Positions 7,532 through 16,306 of a stretch of DNA of 64,000 nt are shown piece after piece. The stretch spans positions 146,413-210,412 of the forward strand of contig JACPVS010000011.1 of assembly GCA_016197365.1 (NCBI GenBank). The letters run 5' to 3'. Below the pieces are notes generated by a model, which saw only the letters and a program-made list of their open reading frames with translations, had not been told where the DNA came from and did no database searches. Numbering within the stretch: the first letter of the stretch is position 1; each line of letters opens with the position of its first letter. The stretch comes from Mycolicibacterium cosmeticum. Lineage in GTDB: Bacteria; Actinomycetota; Actinomycetes; Mycobacteriales; Mycobacteriaceae. Both the position numbers and the translations under genes were made by a program.

Positions 7532-10113
7532 CCTACACCGTCAACGGACGAACCTTCGACGCCGAACCCCGGCCCGGTCAATGCCTGCGCACGTTCGTGC
7601 GTTCGCTGGGCTGGCATGGGGTGAAGAAGGGGTGCGACGCCGGTGACTGCGGCGCCTGCACCGTGTGGCTGGACGGCGACCCGGTGCACAGCTGCATCAC
7701 CCCGGCATTCCGGGCCGACGGCCGCGAGGTCACCACCGTGGAAGGTCTCGGCACCCCGGACGACCTGCATCCCATGCAGCGCCGCTTCCTGGAGGCCCCG
7801 GGGTTTCAATGCGGATTCTGCACGGCGGGGATGATCATGACCTCGGCCGCGCTCACCGAGGAGCAGAAGCAGGACCTGCCCCGTGCGCTGAAGGGAAACC
7901 TGTGCCGCTGCACCGGTTACCGGGCCATCGAGGATGCGGTGCACGGCCGGGTCGCGATCGAGGAGGCCGAGCCCGGCAATGCCGTGGGCACCAGTGTGGG
8001 TGCACCGGCGGGTCTGGACGTGGTGACGGGGCGGGCCGAGTTCACCATGGACACCGCCCCCGAGGGTCTGTTGCATCTGAAGGTGCTGCACTCACCGCAT
8101 GCCCATGCCCGCATCGTGTCCATCGACACCACGGCAGCGCTCGCGGTGCCCGGCGTGCACCGCGTCTACACGTGGAAAGACGTGCCGCGCAAGCGCTTCA
8201 CCACCGCCATCCACACCGATCACCTGGTCGACCCGGACGACACCTACATCCTCGACGACGTGATGCGCTTCGTCGGGCAGCGGGTGGTCGCGGTGCTGGC
8301 GGATTCGATCGGGGCCGCGGAGGAGGGCTGCCGGCAGGTCGTCGTCGACTACGAGGTGTTGCCCGCGGTGTTCGACCCGGAGGATGCGATGGCCGACGGG
8401 GCGCCGCAGCTGCACGGCTCCGAGGATCCGTTCGTCCGCGACCCCGAGCACAACATCCTGCTCGAATTGCACGGCCAGATCGGCGATGTGGAGGCGGGTT
8501 TCGCCGCGGCCGACGTCATCCACGAGGCCACCTACTTCTCGCCCCGGGTGCAGCATGTGCACCTGGAGACGCACGGGTCGATCGCGTGGATGGAAGGTGG
8601 CAGGGGCAAGCGCAGCGACGGGGAAGGTGGCAGGGGCGAGCGCAGCGACGGGGAAGGTGGCAGGGGCGAGCGCAGCGACGGGGAAGGTGGCAGGGGCGAG
8701 CGCAGCGACGGGGAAGGTGGCAAGATCACCATGAAGCTCGGCGCGAAGGCCGACGGCACCCTGACCGCGATCAGCTTCCGCAACGTGTCCAACACCGGCG
8801 CCTACGGCAACCACGGCGGGGAGACCTTGTTCGCCGCCGCGGCAGCGATCGCGTTATACCGTTGCCCCAACAAGAAATTCGATGCCTACTCCGTGTACAC
8901 CAACACCGTGCCCAGCGGTGCGCTGCGAGGCTACGGGATGACGCAGCCGGCGTTCGCGGTCGAATCGGCCATCTCCGAGCTGGCGGTCGCCCTCGGCATC
9001 GACCCGTTGGAACTGCGCCGCCGCAACATCGTGCGACCCGGCGATGCGCTGCTGGCCATGGACGACCATCCCGACGATGTGGAATTCACCGAGGACGGCA
9101 TAGCGCAGTGCATCGACCTGGTGGACGAGGCGTTGCGCCGCACCGATGGTCAGACCGGCCCAGATCAGGACTGGCTGGTCGGCGTCGGCACCGCGACCTC
9201 GCTGCACGAAACCGCGCCGCCCACCGAACACATCTCGGAGGCCTGGGCCACGTTGTGTGAGGACGGCACCTACCAGATCGCGGTCGGCACGGTGGAATTC
9301 GGCGAGGGCACCTCGACCGCGCATGTGCAGATCGCCGCCACCCGGCTGGGCACCACACCGGCACGCATCCACCTGGTGCAGTCCGACACCGACCGCACCG
9401 GGTTCGACACCGGGGCCTTCGCCAGTGCCGGACTGTTCGTCGCGGGCAATGCGGTGGACCGGGCGTCGATCGCCCTGCGGGACCGGCTGCGGGCGTTCGC
9501 CGCCGTGCACGCCGGTGTCCCCGTCGCCGACTGCGTGCTGCGCCACGACGGCGTGGACTGCGCGGGCAGCATGGTGTCCCTGTCCGAGATCCTGGCCGCC
9601 GGCCGGGAACGCGGCATCCGGTTCACCGAGGCGCGTAAGGCCTACGGTTCGCCGCGCAGCGTCACCTCCAACACGCACGGGTTCCGCATCGCGGTGCACC
9701 GGATCACCGGCGAGATCCGCATCCTGTACAGCGTGCAGGCCACCGACGCCGGGGTGGTGATCAACCCCGCCCAGGTGCGGGGGCAGGTGGAAGGTGGTGT
9801 GGCGCAAGGGCTGGGTTTCGTGTTGACGGAGAACCACCATGTGGACGGCGACGGCGTGATGACCAACCCGAACCTGCGCAACTACCGCATCCCCACCTAC
9901 GCCGACGCCCCGCGCACCGAGGTGCTACTGGTGCCGTCGACCGATTCGGTCGGGCCCATGCGGTCCAAGGGGATGGCCGAATGCTGCATCAACCCGGTGG
10001 CGCCCGCACTGGCCAACGCCGTGCACGACGCCACCGGGGTCCGGTTTCGCGAGCTGCCGTTGACTCCCGATCGGATCTACCGGCGGCTGAACGACTTGAT
10101 CCCGGCCACCTGA
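7528..10113 (+). CDS. xanthine dehydrogenase, fused 2Fe-2S and molybdopterin subunit, internally disrupted by tandem repeat
   Basis: 861 aa. Residues 1-155 hold both [2Fe-2S] clusters: C36, C41, C44, C56 (GCDAGDCGACTVW) and C95, C98, C126, C128 (CGFC, CRC). The rest is the aldehyde/xanthine oxidase molybdopterin domain; the arginine motif GALRGYG and the catalytic-glutamate motif GQVEGGVAQG (Glu near 754) are present. The stretch that should carry the GGGFGGK-type molybdopterin loop and the upstream TSSQ-like glutamine region is absent. In its place residues ~356-398 are four near-identical 10-residue units (GGRGERSDGE). The frame is intact on both sides. The enzyme would oxidise hypoxanthine/xanthine to urate, but with this cofactor segment missing, activity is doubtful unless the repeat is an assembly error. 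Confidence 0.85.
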   Translation: MTYTVNGRTFDAEPRPGQCLRTFVRSLGWHGVKKGCDAGDCGACTVWLDGDPVHSCITPAFRADGREVTTVEGLGTPDDLHPMQRRFLEAPGFQCGFCTAGMIMTSAALTEEQKQDLPRALKGNLCRCTGYRAIEDAVHGRVAIEEAEPGNAVGTSVGAPAGLDVVTGRAEFTMDTAPEGLLHLKVLHSPHAHARIVSIDTTAALAVPGVHRVYTWKDVPRKRFTTAIHTDHLVDPDDTYILDDVMRFVGQRVVAVLADSIGAAEEGCRQVVVDYEVLPAVFDPEDAMADGAPQLHGSEDPFVRDPEHNILLELHGQIGDVEAGFAAADVIHEATYFSPRVQHVHLETHGSIAWMEGGRGKRSDGEGGRGERSDGEGGRGERSDGEGGRGERSDGEGGKITMKLGAKADGTLTAISFRNVSNTGAYGNHGGETLFAAAAAIALYRCPNKKFDAYSVYTNTVPSGALRGYGMTQPAFAVESAISELAVALGIDPLELRRRNIVRPGDALLAMDDHPDDVEFTEDGIAQCIDLVDEALRRTDGQTGPDQDWLVGVGTATSLHETAPPTEHISEAWATLCEDGTYQIAVGTVEFGEGTSTAHVQIAATRLGTTPARIHLVQSDTDRTGFDTGAFASAGLFVAGNAVDRASIALRDRLRAFAAVHAGVPVADCVLRHDGVDCAGSMVSLSEILAAGRERGIRFTEARKAYGSPRSVTSNTHGFRIAVHRITGEIRILYSVQATDAGVVINPAQVRGQVEGGVAQGLGFVLTENHHVDGDGVMTNPNLRNYRIPTYADAPRTEVLLVPSTDSVGPMRSKGMAECCINPVAPALANAVHDATGVRFRELPLTPDRIYRRLNDLIPAT
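8593..8722 (+). repeat. 30-bp in-frame tandem repeat, four copies plus a partial
   Basis: The unit begins GAAGGTGGCAGGGGC and ends GCGCAGCGACGGG, 30 bp long. Full copies start at 8593, 8623, 8653 and 8683; a 10-bp partial copy starts at 8713. Copies 2-4 are identical and copy 1 has one G-to-A change. Being a multiple of three, the array keeps the xanthine dehydrogenase frame open. It sits exactly where roughly 70 conserved residues of the molybdopterin domain are missing. Confidence 0.95.
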
Positions 10114-10117
10114 AGCG

Positions 10118-11089
10118 ATGGATGCCAGAATGAACACCGACATGGCGGCCACCGTCATCATCGGCCAGCGGGTACGCACCGGCCGGGAGCGGGAATTCGA
10201 GGCCTGGCAACAGGATCTGAACCGGGTGGCCGCGGAGTACCCGGGCTTCCTGGCCGCCGAGGTCAGCCCACCCACCGCGGTGCAGCCCGACTGGGTGGTG
10301 GTGTACCGGTTCGATTCGGTCGCCCATGTGCAAGCCTGGATCAACAGCGCCGCGCGGCAGGAACGCGTCGCCGCGGGGGCCGACTTCTTCGACGGGCCGG
10401 GTACCCAGCAGGTGATCGGCGGCGGCGCCCGCCCGACTGATCCGCTGGTGACCGTCGTGGTCAGCCACCGGGTGAACCCGGAGAACGTCGAGGATTTCCT
10501 GGCCTGGCAGGAGCGACTCCGGCTGGCGGAGAGCACGTTCCGCGGATTCCGCGGCACCGAACTGTTCCGCCCGGTGGCCGGCGTGCAGGACGAGTGGACG
10601 GCGCTCTATCGCTACGAGAATGCCGACGATTTGGATGCCTGGCTGATCTCCCCGCAGCGGCGTCAGCTGCTCGCCGAAGGTGAGCGGTTCTCCGACTTCC
10701 ACGCCAGCACCATCGACAATTCGTTCGGCAGCTGGTTCGCCTTCGACGAGCACGGCGCTCCCGCGGCCCCACCGTCGGATGTCAAGACGTCCATCGCGGT
10801 GTGGGTGGGTCTGTATCCCACCGTCGTGCTGCTGTCCTTGGCGCTGTCCCCGCTGAAGATGCCGCTGTGGGTCGGCCTGCTCATCGGAAATCTGTTGTCC
10901 AGCTTCATCATGACGTTCGTGACCATGCCCTACTACGTGAACCCGTTGCTCAAGCACTGGCTGCGCCCACCCCCCGGGATGGCCGCGGCGAAGGCGAACT
11001 GGCGTGGTCTCGGCACTGTGGTGGGCGCATTGGCCGCCTCCACCGTGCTGGTCTATCTGGTGACGCAGGTCTTCTGGCAGTTGCCCTAG
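10118..11089 (+). CDS. tandem ABM-domain protein with C-terminal membrane anchor (xdh-linked copy)
   Basis: 323 aa paralogue of the protein at 4244-5191. The first ABM unit covers about residues 8-100 (ATVIIGQRVRTGREREFEAWQQ, VVVYRFDSVAHVQAWI). The second covers about 110-205 (VTVVVSHRVNPENVEDFLAWQ, ALYRYENADDLDAWL). Hydrophobic helices follow at about 225-245, 250-270 and 300-320. The gene begins 4 bp after the xanthine dehydrogenase stop, so it is almost certainly in that operon. ATG at 10118 is used; in-frame ATGs at 10130 and 10142 are possible. Its tail overlaps the convergent multicopper oxidase gene by 4 bp. A partner or quinone/haem-binding role is inference. Confidence 0.65.
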   Translation: MDARMNTDMAATVIIGQRVRTGREREFEAWQQDLNRVAAEYPGFLAAEVSPPTAVQPDWVVVYRFDSVAHVQAWINSAARQERVAAGADFFDGPGTQQVIGGGARPTDPLVTVVVSHRVNPENVEDFLAWQERLRLAESTFRGFRGTELFRPVAGVQDEWTALYRYENADDLDAWLISPQRRQLLAEGERFSDFHASTIDNSFGSWFAFDEHGAPAAPPSDVKTSIAVWVGLYPTVVLLSLALSPLKMPLWVGLLIGNLLSSFIMTFVTMPYYVNPLLKHWLRPPPGMAAAKANWRGLGTVVGALAASTVLVYLVTQVFWQLP

Positions 11090-14000
11090 CGGGCACCGAG
11101 CGGCACCGCCGCGGCCACCCCCGGGATCGGTGGCAGCATGGTGATCAACTTGGGGTCAAGGGATTTCGCATCCGGCGCGGACCGGTTCAGCACGTACTTG
11201 TGGACCTCCCCCACCCCGCCCGTCACCAGTAGGTCCGCCCCGTAGGCGGTGCTGGTGGCCGCCACGGTGGCCCCCCCGGCGCGGAACGGCGCGAACGACG
11301 AGATCGGCTGGTACTTCACGTTTTCCTCGTGATGGTTCGGGCTTTCCAGGTACATCGACGGCTGACCGTCCAGCAGCGACCCGCTGGACCACACGACCAC
11401 CTTGCCCTCACCCCCGAGCTGGCTGGTGACGATGCTCTTCGAGCCGCCCTGGGCGCCGGCGACCCAGCCGGCGGACAGCGCGACCCCGTCGTGATAGTGC
11501 TCGTCGTAAGCCAGGAACTGCGAGGTCATCCTCGGATCCGACGGCTTGCCCGCGTGCTGCGGGGTTGCTGTGCCGCTGGCCTGTGCCCGGGCGGTCGGGG
11601 TGTAGAGGTCCCAGCGGAACGATTTGATCAGCGGTGGCTCACCGGGTCCCGGCGCGGTCACGATGCTCTCCCGGCCCGACCCGGATTCCACCATGCCGGT
11701 GGCCAGGGTGACACCGGACTGCGACCCGGGATAGGGCGTGAAGGCGGAGAACACCTCCGGTGCCTTGCCGTGCTCGGGCAGCTTCGACGAGAACACCTTC
11801 ACCTGGGATTCCCGGCCCGGGCCGGTACCCACGATGATGTTGTCCGACATCGAATTTCCGTCGATGTCGGTGGCGGCGACGCTGACCCCACCGGTGAACT
11901 CGGCCTCGAACGGGGCGAACCGCGCGATCTCGGTCTTGAACAATCCTTCTCGGGTGTTGTTGCCGTCGTACACCGCGACCTCGGGGGCCACCCCCTTCCC
12001 GGTGCCGGCCACCAGGTCCAGGATGCCGTCCCCGTTGACGTCGGCCATCGCGACCGACGGGGTGCCCTCGAAGTCGGGGAACGGGTAGACGGTCTGCAAC
12101 ACCTTGTCGCCGTTGGCATCCCGCACCTGCACCGACGCCGGCTTACCGTTGCCGCCGGGCACCGCCACCGCATACGTGGACACCTCGGGGATGACGTTGA
12201 TGGTGGCCATCAGGCCGTTGTCCTCATGGTTGAGCCGGTGGCAGTGGATGACGTAGGTCCCGACGAACTCCAGGAACTCCTGGCGCAACGTCAGTGTCGC
12301 CGGGGTGCTGACCACGTGCATGTCGTTGAACACCGGGGCGGGCACGTTGACGTTGTCCAGGCCCCACGGTTGCACGCCGGTCTTACCGCGATGCGGGTCG
12401 TCGATCTCCATCACCTGAAAGTCGTTGACGTGGATGTGCATCGGATGGGCGTCATTGTTGAAGTTGGTGATCTTCCACTCCTCCACCGAGTTCAGCCTCG
12501 GCTGGATCAGCGGTACGTTCGGGAAGCCGGCGGGCTCGAACATGTAGATGACGGCCTTCGGGTCGTTGTTGCTGGCCTTGTCCCCGCCGATGGTGTCGAC
12601 GATCGTCATCTCCCGTTTGACGGCGGGAGTCATCACCGACGTGTCGACGAAAGAGGTGTAGGCATCCAGGTTTTGGCCGGGTTCGAAGGGGGTGGTCTGC
12701 CCGGGACCGCTGGTGTCCGGTGTGGCGTGGATCAGGGTCTGGGTCGGGAACACGAAGAAGCCGTCGGCGAAACTCATGTACTTGGGATCGACGGTGAGCG
12801 TGCCCAGCACCGCGGGAGTGTTCCTGGTTCCGTTGTTCGTGTACACCACGCCGGGCAGCACGAGCGGCTTGGCCTCCGGATTGGGCGGGAACTCCAGGAC
12901 CAGATCGCCGTCCTTCGGCATCGTCACCGCTATCGCATAACGCGAGCCGGGCGGCACGCTGAGCGTGGTGCCGTCGCCGTAGACGGGCCGCTGCACCTGG
13001 GTGTAGGGATTGCCGTCCTGCCCGACGATGGCGAACTTGGGATGATTCCCGGTGGCGGTCTCGGTCAATCGGACTGTCATGTAAGCGATGTCGCTGACGT
13101 TGGCCACCGCCCAGATCTCCGTCTGACCCGGTTTGATCTTCAGCTCCGGCTGGAACTGGCCGTTGACGGTGAACTGCACGTCACGCTCGTTCTCGGGTAG
13201 CGCGGCGTTCTCGGGGATCTTCAGCGTGGGGCTGTCGAAGCTCATCAGGTTCTGCGGGATGAACTGTGTCTGGCCGCGGTTGTTGTGGGGCGACAGCGGT
13301 CCGGCCCACCAGGGCGTCAGGTATTGGGCACCCATGCTGGTGTCGGCGATGTTCACCGGCGCGAGGCTCGGCTGATACGTCCCGTCCGCCAGCTGGGACC
13401 CCTCGGGCGGTTTGAGCGTGCTGACGAACTGCGGCCAGCTGTAGTTGTTGAGCTGGTGTCCGTTGCCTTTGCGGTCGAACACGTAGTTGTACTGGAACGC
13501 CATGTTGCGCACGGGAATCTTGTTCTTGGTGACCAGCGGCAGGTTGCCGTCGGGCCTGCCGATCTCCAGCAGCCCGGCCAGTCCCAGGTAGGTCTGCTGG
13601 GTGGTCATCGTGTGGCGGTGGCTGTGATACCAGTACAGCCCGTTGGGCATGTTGTTCGGCACGTCGTACAGGTAGGTGTTGCCCATGCCCGCGGGGATAC
13701 TCAGCAGGACGTTGTCGGCGTTACCGGTCGGGCTGACATGCAGGCCGTGGGTGTGCAGGTTCAGCGGCGACTCGGTGAGTGTCGGCGGATACAGCGGCAC
13801 CTCGCCTCCCTTGGGGGTGAACGCCGGATCGTAGAAGTCCTGGATCGTCAGGCCCTGTAAGTCGTTGTCGTAGTGGACGATCAGGCGCTGGCCGGGATCC
13901 ACGTGCAGCGTCGGTGCGGGGTAGAGGTTGTCGCCCTTGGTGGACCCGTCCGAGGCGGCGCCCTTGATGACGTCGTAGCCGAAGACCAGGAAATTGCTGA

Positions 14001-14250
14001 CGGGTTCCCTGACGGTATCGAGCGGAACGGTGCCCTGATGGGCGGACAGGCGCACCTCGAGCACGCCGTCGACGGCCTGCAGCCGGACCGGTTCCCGGAA
14101 CGGGGCGGGTTTGCCATCGGGCCCCGCGTTCAGACCGGCCAACGGCGCGGGCGCCACCTTGGTCCCCGCGCACGACGCGGTGAGCATCGCGACGAGTGAG
14201 ACGACGACCACCAGCGCGGCCAACCGGGTCTTACCTCTGCGAATCTGCAC
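11086..14250 (-). CDS. secreted lipoprotein multicopper oxidase with C-terminal FG-GAP/integrin-like repeats
   Basis: 1054 aa from GTG 14250; an upstream in-frame ATG at 14298 would add 16 residues before an otherwise ideal signal peptide (QIRRGKTRLAALVVVVSL, lipobox TASC). The copper ligands of a three-domain laccase-type oxidase are all present: LHTHGLH (about 166), YWYHSHRHT (about 208), HPMHIHVNDF (about 600) and VIHCHRLNHEDNGLM (about 668, with the type-1 Cys). After residue ~700 come FG-GAP/VCBS-like units with Ca-binding loops: MADVNGDGILDLVAGTG and ATDIDGNSMSDNIIVGTG. The protein would oxidise metals or phenols outside the membrane. The beta-propeller extension is unusual for a bacterial laccase. 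Confidence 0.85.
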   Translation of the reverse strand: MQIRRGKTRLAALVVVVSLVAMLTASCAGTKVAPAPLAGLNAGPDGKPAPFREPVRLQAVDGVLEVRLSAHQGTVPLDTVREPVSNFLVFGYDVIKGAASDGSTKGDNLYPAPTLHVDPGQRLIVHYDNDLQGLTIQDFYDPAFTPKGGEVPLYPPTLTESPLNLHTHGLHVSPTGNADNVLLSIPAGMGNTYLYDVPNNMPNGLYWYHSHRHTMTTQQTYLGLAGLLEIGRPDGNLPLVTKNKIPVRNMAFQYNYVFDRKGNGHQLNNYSWPQFVSTLKPPEGSQLADGTYQPSLAPVNIADTSMGAQYLTPWWAGPLSPHNNRGQTQFIPQNLMSFDSPTLKIPENAALPENERDVQFTVNGQFQPELKIKPGQTEIWAVANVSDIAYMTVRLTETATGNHPKFAIVGQDGNPYTQVQRPVYGDGTTLSVPPGSRYAIAVTMPKDGDLVLEFPPNPEAKPLVLPGVVYTNNGTRNTPAVLGTLTVDPKYMSFADGFFVFPTQTLIHATPDTSGPGQTTPFEPGQNLDAYTSFVDTSVMTPAVKREMTIVDTIGGDKASNNDPKAVIYMFEPAGFPNVPLIQPRLNSVEEWKITNFNNDAHPMHIHVNDFQVMEIDDPHRGKTGVQPWGLDNVNVPAPVFNDMHVVSTPATLTLRQEFLEFVGTYVIHCHRLNHEDNGLMATINVIPEVSTYAVAVPGGNGKPASVQVRDANGDKVLQTVYPFPDFEGTPSVAMADVNGDGILDLVAGTGKGVAPEVAVYDGNNTREGLFKTEIARFAPFEAEFTGGVSVAATDIDGNSMSDNIIVGTGPGRESQVKVFSSKLPEHGKAPEVFSAFTPYPGSQSGVTLATGMVESGSGRESIVTAPGPGEPPLIKSFRWDLYTPTARAQASGTATPQHAGKPSDPRMTSQFLAYDEHYHDGVALSAGWVAGAQGGSKSIVTSQLGGEGKVVVWSSGSLLDGQPSMYLESPNHHEENVKYQPISSFAPFRAGGATVAATSTAYGADLLVTGGVGEVHKYVLNRSAPDAKSLDPKLITMLPPIPGVAAAVPLGAR

Positions 14251-14427
14251 GTCGTCCCCGTTCCCAGGACTCCCGGCCCGCCCCGCAGCAGACCGCATCG
14301 CAGACTACCCAGCGGCGCCGCCGACGGCCGCCTTTTGACAGTATTGCCAGTTTGCCGTCCCTACTGCTCAGGCCGGACTTTCCCGCGCCGAAACAGCCGT
14401 CCCGACTTTGGTGTTAGGTTCTGCGCT

Positions 14428-15096
14428 ATGTCCGGGAACTTCGGCTCAACTCTCACCGAGCTCATCCCGCTCGCTCTGGTGATCGCGTTCTCCCCGCTGA
14501 CCATCATCCCGGCCGTGCTGGCGCTGCACACCGCGCGCCCGCGTCCGACGGGGCTGGCCTTCCTGCTCGGGTGGATCATCGGCACCGGCGGGCTGACGGC
14601 GATCTTCGTCTTGGTGGCCGACCTGATGGGCACCCTGGACAAACCCCCGGCCTGGGCATCCTGGGTGCGGATCGTGGTGGGCGTCCTGCTCATCGTCTTC
14701 GGTGCGTACCGCTGGTTGCGCCGCAAGCAGTCCGAGCACTCGCCGGCGTGGCTACGCAAGATGGCCGATCTCACCCCGGGCCGGGCCCTGGTGACCGCGA
14801 TGGTGCTGGCGGTAATCAACCCGAAGGTATTGTTCATCTGCGCCGCAGCGGGTTTGGCGATCGGCACCGCCGGGGTCGGCGTGGCGCACGCCTGGATTGC
14901 GCTCGCCTGGTTCGTGGCGGTGGCCGCGTCCACCGCGGCCATCCCGATCCTGGCCTACGCCGTCACGGGCGACCGGTTGGCGCAGCCGCTGGTGCGGCTC
15001 AAGGACTGGATGGAGCGCCAGCACGCCAGCCTGGTGGCGGGCATCCTGCTGGTGATCGGCGTTTTGGTGCTGTACAAGGGAATTCACGGTCTCTGA
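14428..15096 (+). CDS. GAP (SAP/GPL-addressing) family integral membrane protein
   Basis: 222 aa with six predicted membrane helices (about residues 8-30, 38-60, 75-92, 120-145, 150-175, 200-220). The start FGSTLTELIPLALVIAFSPLT and the internal VLAVINPKVLFICAAAGLAI match the LysE-like GAP family. Mycobacterial members are linked to transport of glycopeptidolipids or related surface lipids (family knowledge), but distant members are common, so the substrate is not established. ATG at 14428 gives the complete first helix. The gene is divergent from the multicopper oxidase and lies 47 bp upstream of the flavohaemoglobin gene. Confidence 0.75.
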   Translation: MSGNFGSTLTELIPLALVIAFSPLTIIPAVLALHTARPRPTGLAFLLGWIIGTGGLTAIFVLVADLMGTLDKPPAWASWVRIVVGVLLIVFGAYRWLRRKQSEHSPAWLRKMADLTPGRALVTAMVLAVINPKVLFICAAAGLAIGTAGVGVAHAWIALAWFVAVAASTAAIPILAYAVTGDRLAQPLVRLKDWMERQHASLVAGILLVIGVLVLYKGIHGL

Positions 15097-15143
15097 CCGA
15101 ACGCCTCCCGGGTTCCCAGCGCCGGCAACTACACTCGTCGCAC

Positions 15144-16292
15144 GTGGGACTCGACGACCGCGACGCACTTGCCGTGCTGCACGCTGTCATCGACGCGGAC
15201 ATGGTCGGCCGGTTCTACACCCGCTGGTTCGCCGCGGACGCCTCCGCGCGTGACCTGTTCCCCCCTGACCTGGCCCACCAGCGCGCCAACTTCGCCCACG
15301 CGTTGACCTGGCTGCTGACCGAGATGATCGCCCAACGCGCTGACGAACCGATCGCGTTTCTCGCCCAACTCGGCCGGGACCACCGCATGTACGGGGTCAC
15401 CCCGGCGCACTACGACAGCCTGGCCACCGCACTGCTCGGCACCCTGCGCACCGAGTTGCGCGACAGGTGGGATGCCCGGCTCGCCGAAACCGCCGGGGAT
15501 GTGGTGCATCTGCTGGTCGGCGTCATGCGCGGCGCCGCCGATGCCGCCCCCGGTCTGCCGTTTCACGACGGCACCGTCATCGACCACATCCGCGTCACCC
15601 GCGACGTCTCGATGATCCGGCTGCAGCTCGATCATCCGCTGGACTACCACCCCGGCCAGTACCTCACCGTCCAGGTGCCGCAGTGGCCGCGGCGCTGGCG
15701 GTACCTGTCGCCATCGATCCCGGCCGATCCCGGCGGAACCATCGAGTTCCACATCAGGTCGGTCAGCGGTGGGATGGTGAGTACCGCGATCGTCGCCGAG
15801 ACCGCACCGGGCGACCGCTGGCGATTGTCGAACCCGCACGGCGCCATGCACGTCGACCGGGACGGCGGCGACGTGCTGATGGTCGCAGGCAGCACCGGTC
15901 TGGCACCGCTGCGCACGCTGATCATGGACCTGTGCCGGTTCGGGGTGAATCCGCGGGTGCACCTGTTCTTCGGCGGCCGGTTCCCGTGCGATCTCTACGA
16001 TCTGCGCACCCTGTGGGAGATCGCCTCGACCAACCCGTGGCTGTCGGTCACCCCGGTGTCTGAGTTCGCGACCGACCCGCCGTGGGCCACCGACTACCCG
16101 GACGTCCAGCCGCCGCGCGGGCTGCACGTCCGGCAGAACGGACTGCTCGCCGATGTCGTCACGCGCTACGGCGGCTGGGGCGACCGGCAGATCCTGGTGT
16201 GCGGCGGACCGGACATGGTGACCGCGACCAGGGCCGCCCTGATCGCCAAAGGCGCTCCCGCCGAACGTATCCAGCACGATCCGCTGCACTGA
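15144..16292 (+). CDS. flavohaemoglobin-like oxidoreductase (globin + FNR domains, Rv0385-like)
   Basis: 382 aa. Residues 1-135 are a globin (DADMVGRFYTRWFA; proximal haem His in LGRDHRMYGVTPAHY). About 145-245 is the FAD-binding beta-barrel (YHPGQYLTVQVP, with RYLSPSIP in place of the usual RxYS), and 250-382 is the NAD(P) domain (MVAGSTGLAPLRTLI, VCGGPDMV). The layout and the altered FAD motif match the type II flavohaemoglobins of mycobacteria, represented by Rv0385, which in M. tuberculosis lies beside clpB. GTG at 15144 is used because it begins just ahead of the globin domain. Roles proposed for the family include electron transfer to haem and lactate-linked redox; NO dioxygenation cannot be assumed. 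Confidence 0.8.
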   Translation: MGLDDRDALAVLHAVIDADMVGRFYTRWFAADASARDLFPPDLAHQRANFAHALTWLLTEMIAQRADEPIAFLAQLGRDHRMYGVTPAHYDSLATALLGTLRTELRDRWDARLAETAGDVVHLLVGVMRGAADAAPGLPFHDGTVIDHIRVTRDVSMIRLQLDHPLDYHPGQYLTVQVPQWPRRWRYLSPSIPADPGGTIEFHIRSVSGGMVSTAIVAETAPGDRWRLSNPHGAMHVDRDGGDVLMVAGSTGLAPLRTLIMDLCRFGVNPRVHLFFGGRFPCDLYDLRTLWEIASTNPWLSVTPVSEFATDPPWATDYPDVQPPRGLHVRQNGLLADVVTRYGGWGDRQILVCGGPDMVTATRAALIAKGAPAERIQHDPLH

Positions 16293-16306
16293 GAGAGGAT
16301 GCAACG

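Noticed and set aside
8593..8722. Possible CRISPR array (regular 30-bp repeats)
   Set aside because: The copies abut with no spacers and lie in frame inside a coding region, so this is a coding tandem repeat.
11329..13200. Long plus-strand open frame opposite the multicopper oxidase
   Set aside because: Its product is His/Arg/Val-rich with no domain, while the minus strand carries all copper motifs.
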